Below are positions 5,640-8,608 of a stretch of DNA of 8,608 bases, one piece after another (the first letter of the stretch is position 1; each line of letters opens with the position of its first letter). The translations under genes were made by a program, and so were the position numbers. Under the pieces are notes generated by a model. It saw only the letters and a program-made list of their open reading frames with translations. It ran no database searches and was not told where the DNA came from. Source of the stretch: Caccovicinus sp051878975 (lineage in GTDB: Bacteria > Bacillota > Clostridia > Lachnospirales > Lachnospiraceae); assembly GCA_051878975.1 (NCBI GenBank), contig JBJELD010000080.1, positions 1-8,608 on the forward strand, in the 5' to 3' direction.

Positions 5640-6308
5640 TCATTTTTTATTTGCGTCTTTTAAAAGCTGCACGAGATCTGCTATGCTTCTGGGACCTACA
5701 AACACATCCTTATCGTTCAGCACCACCAGAGGCACCCGCTCAATATGATATGCTTCCACCAGGTCCGGATAAAGGTTGGCATCATACATCTCTGCATGGA
5801 TCAGCGGATTCAGCATGGCGATCCGCTGACAGGCGATGACCACGCCCGGACAATGATGGCAGGCCAGCGAAACACAGATTTTGACGTTGACCGGTCGGCT
5901 CAGCTTTTCAATCTTTTTGACCGTTCCTCTGGAAATCTCCTGCCCCGGGCCGGCCAGATTGTAAATTCCGATCACAAACGAATTAATTTCCTTTCCGCCC
6001 GGAACCCCGTGAAAAGCCGCCCGCTGATACACTCCGTCCAGGAAGAATCCGGTTGCCGGCAAATGCCGGACATCCATTCCCAGCCCTTCTCCCTCCTCGG
6101 GAGTGTAAAGCGAAAGCCGGATGCGCGGATCCAGAGCCGCAAGCCCCTTCAGGAACGAGGCCATCTCTCTGGATTTCTCTTCTTTTAAATCCACCACCGC
6201 CTTCAGCTCCGCCTCTTTCGTCAGCTTTCCAAAAATTCCTTTTAACGTTTCCTTCGTCTTCTCATCCAGAAGTACGCTCCCGCCTGAAATTTCTGACAAA
6301 TCAATCAT
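5640..6308 (-). CDS. Stand-alone AhpF N-terminal-domain-like thioredoxin-fold protein
   Basis: A 222-residue protein resembling only the N-terminal domain of alkyl hydroperoxide reductase subunit F, which is two tandem thioredoxin folds. The redox-active motif is in the second fold: CVSLACHHCP with C150-x-x-C153, matching the SxxCHNCP motif of AhpF. The cis-proline segment RVPLVVLND (191-199) follows at thioredoxin-like spacing. The first fold has no CxxC, as in AhpF. The FAD and NAD(P)-binding reductase part, expected after about residue 200, is absent: the frame ends in DANKK and a TGA followed by more stops. The start at 6308 has AGGAGG 7 nt upstream and lies 22 nt after the peroxiredoxin stop, so the two are one operon. 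I infer that it reduces the AhpC disulfide, using electrons from a separate thioredoxin-reductase-like enzyme outside the window. Extra cysteines are C145 and C160. Confidence 0.88.
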   Translation of the reverse strand: MIDLSEISGGSVLLDEKTKETLKGIFGKLTKEAELKAVVDLKEEKSREMASFLKGLAALDPRIRLSLYTPEEGEGLGMDVRHLPATGFFLDGVYQRAAFHGVPGGKEINSFVIGIYNLAGPGQEISRGTVKKIEKLSRPVNVKICVSLACHHCPGVVIACQRIAMLNPLIHAEMYDANLYPDLVEAYHIERVPLVVLNDKDVFVGPRSIADLVQLLKDANKK

Positions 6309-6330
6309 CGGCTTTCCTCCTGTCTCACAT

Positions 6331-6897
6331 CTAAAGCAGCCCTACCAGATCCAGACTGGGTGTCAGTGTTGCCTCACCCGGCTTCCATCTGGCCGGACAC
6401 ACCTGGTCTCCATGTTCCTCCACAAACTGTGCTGCCTGAACCTTCCGCAGCAGTTCTTCCGCATTCCGTCCGATTCCCATATCATGGATCTCATAGGCTT
6501 TTACCTTTCCATCCGGGCTCAGAATAAAGGTTCCTCGCAGCGCCTGTCCCTCTTCTTCCACTAGAACGCCGAACTGTCTGGCCAGGACTCCGGCCGGATC
6601 GCCCAGCATATGATACTGAATCCTGCGGATGGTCTCTGAGGCATCTGCCCACGCCTTATGGACAAAATGGGTATCCTCGGAAACCGAATAGATCTGGCAG
6701 CCGATCTCCCGGAACTCCTCATAATGATCCTGCAGGTCTCCCAGCTCGGTCGGACATACAAAGGTAAAATCAGCCGGATAAAAAAACAGCACGGACCAAT
6801 GATCCAGCAGATCCTCCTTTGTCACCTCGGCAAACTTTCCCTGACAGTATGCCTGAACCTTGAAATCCTCTACCTCTTTTCCGATTAAATGTTCCAT
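6331..6897 (-). CDS. ahpC: AhpC-type typical 2-Cys peroxiredoxin
   Basis: A 188-residue cytoplasmic peroxidase that reduces hydrogen peroxide and organic hydroperoxides; length equals that of classical AhpC. The active-site segment PADFTFVCPTE places the peroxidatic cysteine at C48 with P41, T45 and, further on, R121 (RGTF) completing the catalytic set. The resolving cysteine is C167 in VCPARW near the C-terminus, as in typical 2-Cys enzymes. The start at 6897 is fixed by AAAGGAGG with ATG 5 nt after it. It is the first gene of an operon with the AhpF-N-terminal-like protein, 22 nt downstream, which probably recycles it. A near-consensus sigma-A promoter and an AT-rich palindrome stand upstream, compatible with peroxide-responsive control. 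Confidence 0.95.
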   Translation of the reverse strand: MEHLIGKEVEDFKVQAYCQGKFAEVTKEDLLDHWSVLFFYPADFTFVCPTELGDLQDHYEEFREIGCQIYSVSEDTHFVHKAWADASETIRRIQYHMLGDPAGVLARQFGVLVEEEGQALRGTFILSPDGKVKAYEIHDMGIGRNAEELLRKVQAAQFVEEHGDQVCPARWKPGEATLTPSLDLVGLL

Positions 6898-6912
6898 AGA
6901 GCCCTCCTTTTC

Positions 6913-6931
6913 TTATTAATAAAATTAAGAA
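6913..6931. promoter_or_regulatory. AT-rich palindrome in the ahpC leader, candidate operator
   Basis: The core TTAAT-AAA-ATTAA (6916-6928) is a perfect inverted repeat and extends to 19 bp with one mismatched pair. It lies between the predicted transcription start and the ahpC ribosome site. Its size and AT-richness recall Fur/PerR-family boxes, but it does not match the PerR consensus well. In AT-rich leaders such palindromes also occur by chance. Confidence 0.3.
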
Positions 6932-6948
6932 TCTTCCCTTGTACCTTC

Positions 6949-6978
6949 ATTATACGAACTGCATCGCTTTCGTGTCAA
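6949..6978 (-). promoter_or_regulatory. Sigma-A promoter of the ahpC operon
   Basis: TTGACA (6978-6973) and TATAAT (6954-6949), both perfect consensus hexamers, are separated by 18 bp on the minus strand. Transcription should start near 6942, giving a leader of about 45 nt to the ahpC ATG. The -35 element begins only 3 nt beyond the T-run of the galT terminator. Confidence 0.85.
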
Positions 6979-6981
6979 TTG

Positions 6982-7020
6982 AAAAAAAGAAGCCCGGGGA
7001 GATTGTTTTCTCCCGGACTT
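6982..7020 (-). terminator. Strong intrinsic terminator of galT
   Basis: In transcript direction AAGTCCGGGAGA pairs with TCTCCCCGGGCTT (one bulged C and one G-U pair) around a short A-rich loop, and is followed by C and seven Ts (6988-6982). It lies about 20 nt after the galT stop codon. It separates galT from the peroxide operon. Confidence 0.93.
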
Positions 7021-7040
7021 CCTGATCTTTTTTCCAGTTT

Positions 7041-8546
7041 TTATTCTTCAAATCCCACGCTGTGAAGGAACCGGCCAAAGGCCTGCCGCCCCGTTTCGTC
7101 ACATTTGTACACGCCTGCATCCTCCAGAACCCGGGCGAATACCAGCCCTACTTCCTCCTGAAGGATCTCCGTCACATTGTCCTCCGTAATCTTCTCATAC
7201 TTCGGTCTGAATTCTTCTACCCAGTCCGCATGCTTTGCCAGCTCCTCATCGGCACGGATATCACGGCCGTTCACAATGGCATCGCCCAGATCCGCCAGTT
7301 CTTGCTTTAAACGTGCCGGCAGCACGGCCAGACCCATCACCTCAATCAGGCCGATATTTTCCTTCTTAATGTGATGCAGCTCCTGATGCGGATGATAAAC
7401 ACCCAGCGGGAACTCTTCAGTTGTAATATTGTTCCGGAGAACCAGATCCAGTTCGAACTGACCGCCGTTTTTTCTGGCAATCGGGGTGATCGTATTATGC
7501 GGTTCGCCGTCGGTCTGCGCAAAGATAAAGGCTTCCTCATCCGTATAGCTCCGCCATGCCTGCAGCACCTGATCCGCCAGCTCAATCAGCCGGTCACTGT
7601 CCGTTCCTCTCAACCGCAGCACAGACATCGGCCAGTATACGATACCGGCCTCTACATCCTCAAAACCCGGCATCCGGAAATGCCTCTCAATCGGTGCTTT
7701 TGCCATGGCAAAGGTGTAGTGGCCTCCCTGGAAATGGTCATGGCTTAAGATCGATCCGCCCACGATCGGCAGATCCGCGTTGGAACCCAGGAAATAATGC
7801 GGAAACAGCTTCACAAAGTCAAACAGCTTGATGAAGGTTGCTTTTTCAATCTTCATCGGAACGTGCTTTCCGTTAAACACGATGCAGTGCTCATTGTAAT
7901 ATACATATGGAGAATACTGAAAGCCCCAGCCGCAGTCATTGATCGTAATCGGAATGACCCGGTGGTTGTTGCGGGCCGGATGATTCACTCTTCCTGCGTA
8001 GCCCACATTTTCCATACACAGAAGGCACTTCGGGTATCCGCTCTGCTTCGCCAGCTTGGCTGCCGCAATAGCCTTCGGATCCTTCTCCGGCTTGGAAAGA
8101 TTGACGGTAATATCCAGATCCCCATACTTGGTTGCTGTCTTCCACTTCAGATCTTTGCAAACCCGGTAGCGGCGGATATAATCCGAATCCTGACTCAGCT
8201 TATAAAAGTAATCGGTCGCCTCCTCCGGTGACGATTCATAATGCTTCCAGAATGTTCGAATCACCTCGCTTGGACGCGGCATCAGACAGTTCATCAGACG
8301 GGTATCGAATAAATCCCGGTAAACAACACCGTCCTCGGCAAGAACGCCGGTTTCATGGGCATAGTCCAGCAGTTCCTTTAAGATCACTTCCAGATTGTCA
8401 CATTCTGCGGCTGTTTTCGGCTCCTCATATTCATCCATCTTTAACACATCCAGAATCTGGTTGGTCGCATAAATCCGGTCTTCCTCCTTAAGCAGTCCTG
8501 CGCGGATTCCATACTGCACCAGATTCCTGATCGCTTCATAAATCAT
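7041..8546 (-). CDS. galT: UDP-glucose--hexose-1-phosphate uridylyltransferase, class II
   Basis: This Leloir-pathway enzyme exchanges UMP between UDP-glucose and galactose-1-phosphate. It has 501 residues from the start at 8546, the normal length of the Firmicutes-type class II family. The class II signature DLPIVGGSILSHDHFQGG (258-275) contains the catalytic HDH (269-271). Also conserved are CLLCMENVGYAG (174-185), GEPHNTITPIARK (347-359) and YHPHQELHHIKKENIG (385-400). An in-frame ATG 14 codons upstream (8588) has no ribosome site, whereas MIYEAIRNLVQYG at the chosen start matches the usual family N-terminus. The ribosome site of the chosen start is itself weak (AGGTCAGGGG just ahead). The gene is followed by a strong terminator, so it is the last gene of its unit; galK or galE partners, if any, lie right of the window. 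Confidence 0.95.
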   Translation of the reverse strand: MIYEAIRNLVQYGIRAGLLKEEDRIYATNQILDVLKMDEYEEPKTAAECDNLEVILKELLDYAHETGVLAEDGVVYRDLFDTRLMNCLMPRPSEVIRTFWKHYESSPEEATDYFYKLSQDSDYIRRYRVCKDLKWKTATKYGDLDITVNLSKPEKDPKAIAAAKLAKQSGYPKCLLCMENVGYAGRVNHPARNNHRVIPITINDCGWGFQYSPYVYYNEHCIVFNGKHVPMKIEKATFIKLFDFVKLFPHYFLGSNADLPIVGGSILSHDHFQGGHYTFAMAKAPIERHFRMPGFEDVEAGIVYWPMSVLRLRGTDSDRLIELADQVLQAWRSYTDEEAFIFAQTDGEPHNTITPIARKNGGQFELDLVLRNNITTEEFPLGVYHPHQELHHIKKENIGLIEVMGLAVLPARLKQELADLGDAIVNGRDIRADEELAKHADWVEEFRPKYEKITEDNVTEILQEEVGLVFARVLEDAGVYKCDETGRQAFGRFLHSVGFEE

Positions 8547-8608
8547 AACCCCTGACCTGCCACTCAAAATATGGACAAATATACCCATATCGAGATATTG
8601 AAAGTTTT
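8547..8608. other. Upstream region of galT, right window edge
   Basis: These 62 nt hold no recognisable gene end. An inverted repeat ATATGG/CCATAT (8569-8574 and 8585-8590, 10-nt spacer) and a second ATATC-GA-GATAT (8587-8597) are visible. No clear promoter was found, so galT may be transcribed from further right. Confidence 0.35.

Noticed and set aside
8547..8588. 14-codon N-terminal extension of galT to an ATG at 8588
   Set aside because: No ribosome site precedes it, and the family N-terminus fits the ATG at 8546.
1..8608. Search for a new multi-gene system, mobile element, CRISPR array, tRNA or toxin-antitoxin pair
   Set aside because: All coding space is taken by recognisable metabolic and stress genes on one strand; no transposase, integrase, regular repeat array, tRNA-like fold or orphan small gene pair was seen.

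Overview
The window looks like chromosomal DNA of an anaerobic, low-GC-branch Gram-positive gut bacterium, most likely a Clostridia/Lachnospiraceae member with roughly balanced base composition. This rests on the protein types (GlpP-family remnant, class II GalT, clostridial GlpK and GlpA-like enzymes), strong AGGAGG ribosome sites and sigma-A-type promoters. It is inferred from family resemblance, not from a search. Every supported gene lies on the minus strand, so transcription runs from right to left. There are no RNA genes, insertion sequences, CRISPR arrays or phage genes.

Reading in the direction of transcription: (1) 8546-7041 is galT, a class II galactose-1-phosphate uridylyltransferase, closed by a strong intrinsic terminator (7020-6982). 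(2) 6978-5640 is a two-gene peroxide-defence operon. It has its own near-consensus promoter (TTGACA, 18 bp, TATAAT), an AT-rich palindrome in the leader, an AhpC-type peroxiredoxin and a stand-alone AhpF N-terminal-domain protein. (3) 5639-5129 is the regulatory head of a glycerol operon. It has a candidate promoter, a hairpin followed by a short U-tract whose arm is repeated upstream (attenuator-like), and a decayed remnant of the glycerol antiterminator gene glpP. (4) 5128-1 is the glycerol operon body: glpK (kinase), glpF (facilitator), a 161-nt intercistronic region with mutually exclusive hairpins, a GlpA-like FAD/[2Fe-2S] dehydrogenase, and a GlpB-like FAD/NAD oxidoreductase ending at the left edge.

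The glycerol genes form a pathway. GlpF admits glycerol, GlpK phosphorylates it to sn-glycerol-3-phosphate, and the GlpA-like/GlpB-like flavoproteins oxidise that to dihydroxyacetone phosphate. The next partner gene (a DUF1667-type small protein or a GlpC-like Fe-S protein) would lie left of position 1 and cannot be seen. In the peroxide operon AhpC reduces peroxides, and the AhpF-NTD-like protein probably passes electrons to it from a reductase encoded elsewhere.

No wholly new multi-gene system is apparent. The points most worth attention are regulatory: two attenuator-like RNA structures in a glycerol operon whose own antiterminator gene is reduced to a C-terminal fragment, and the AhpF N-terminal domain surviving without its flavoprotein reductase.
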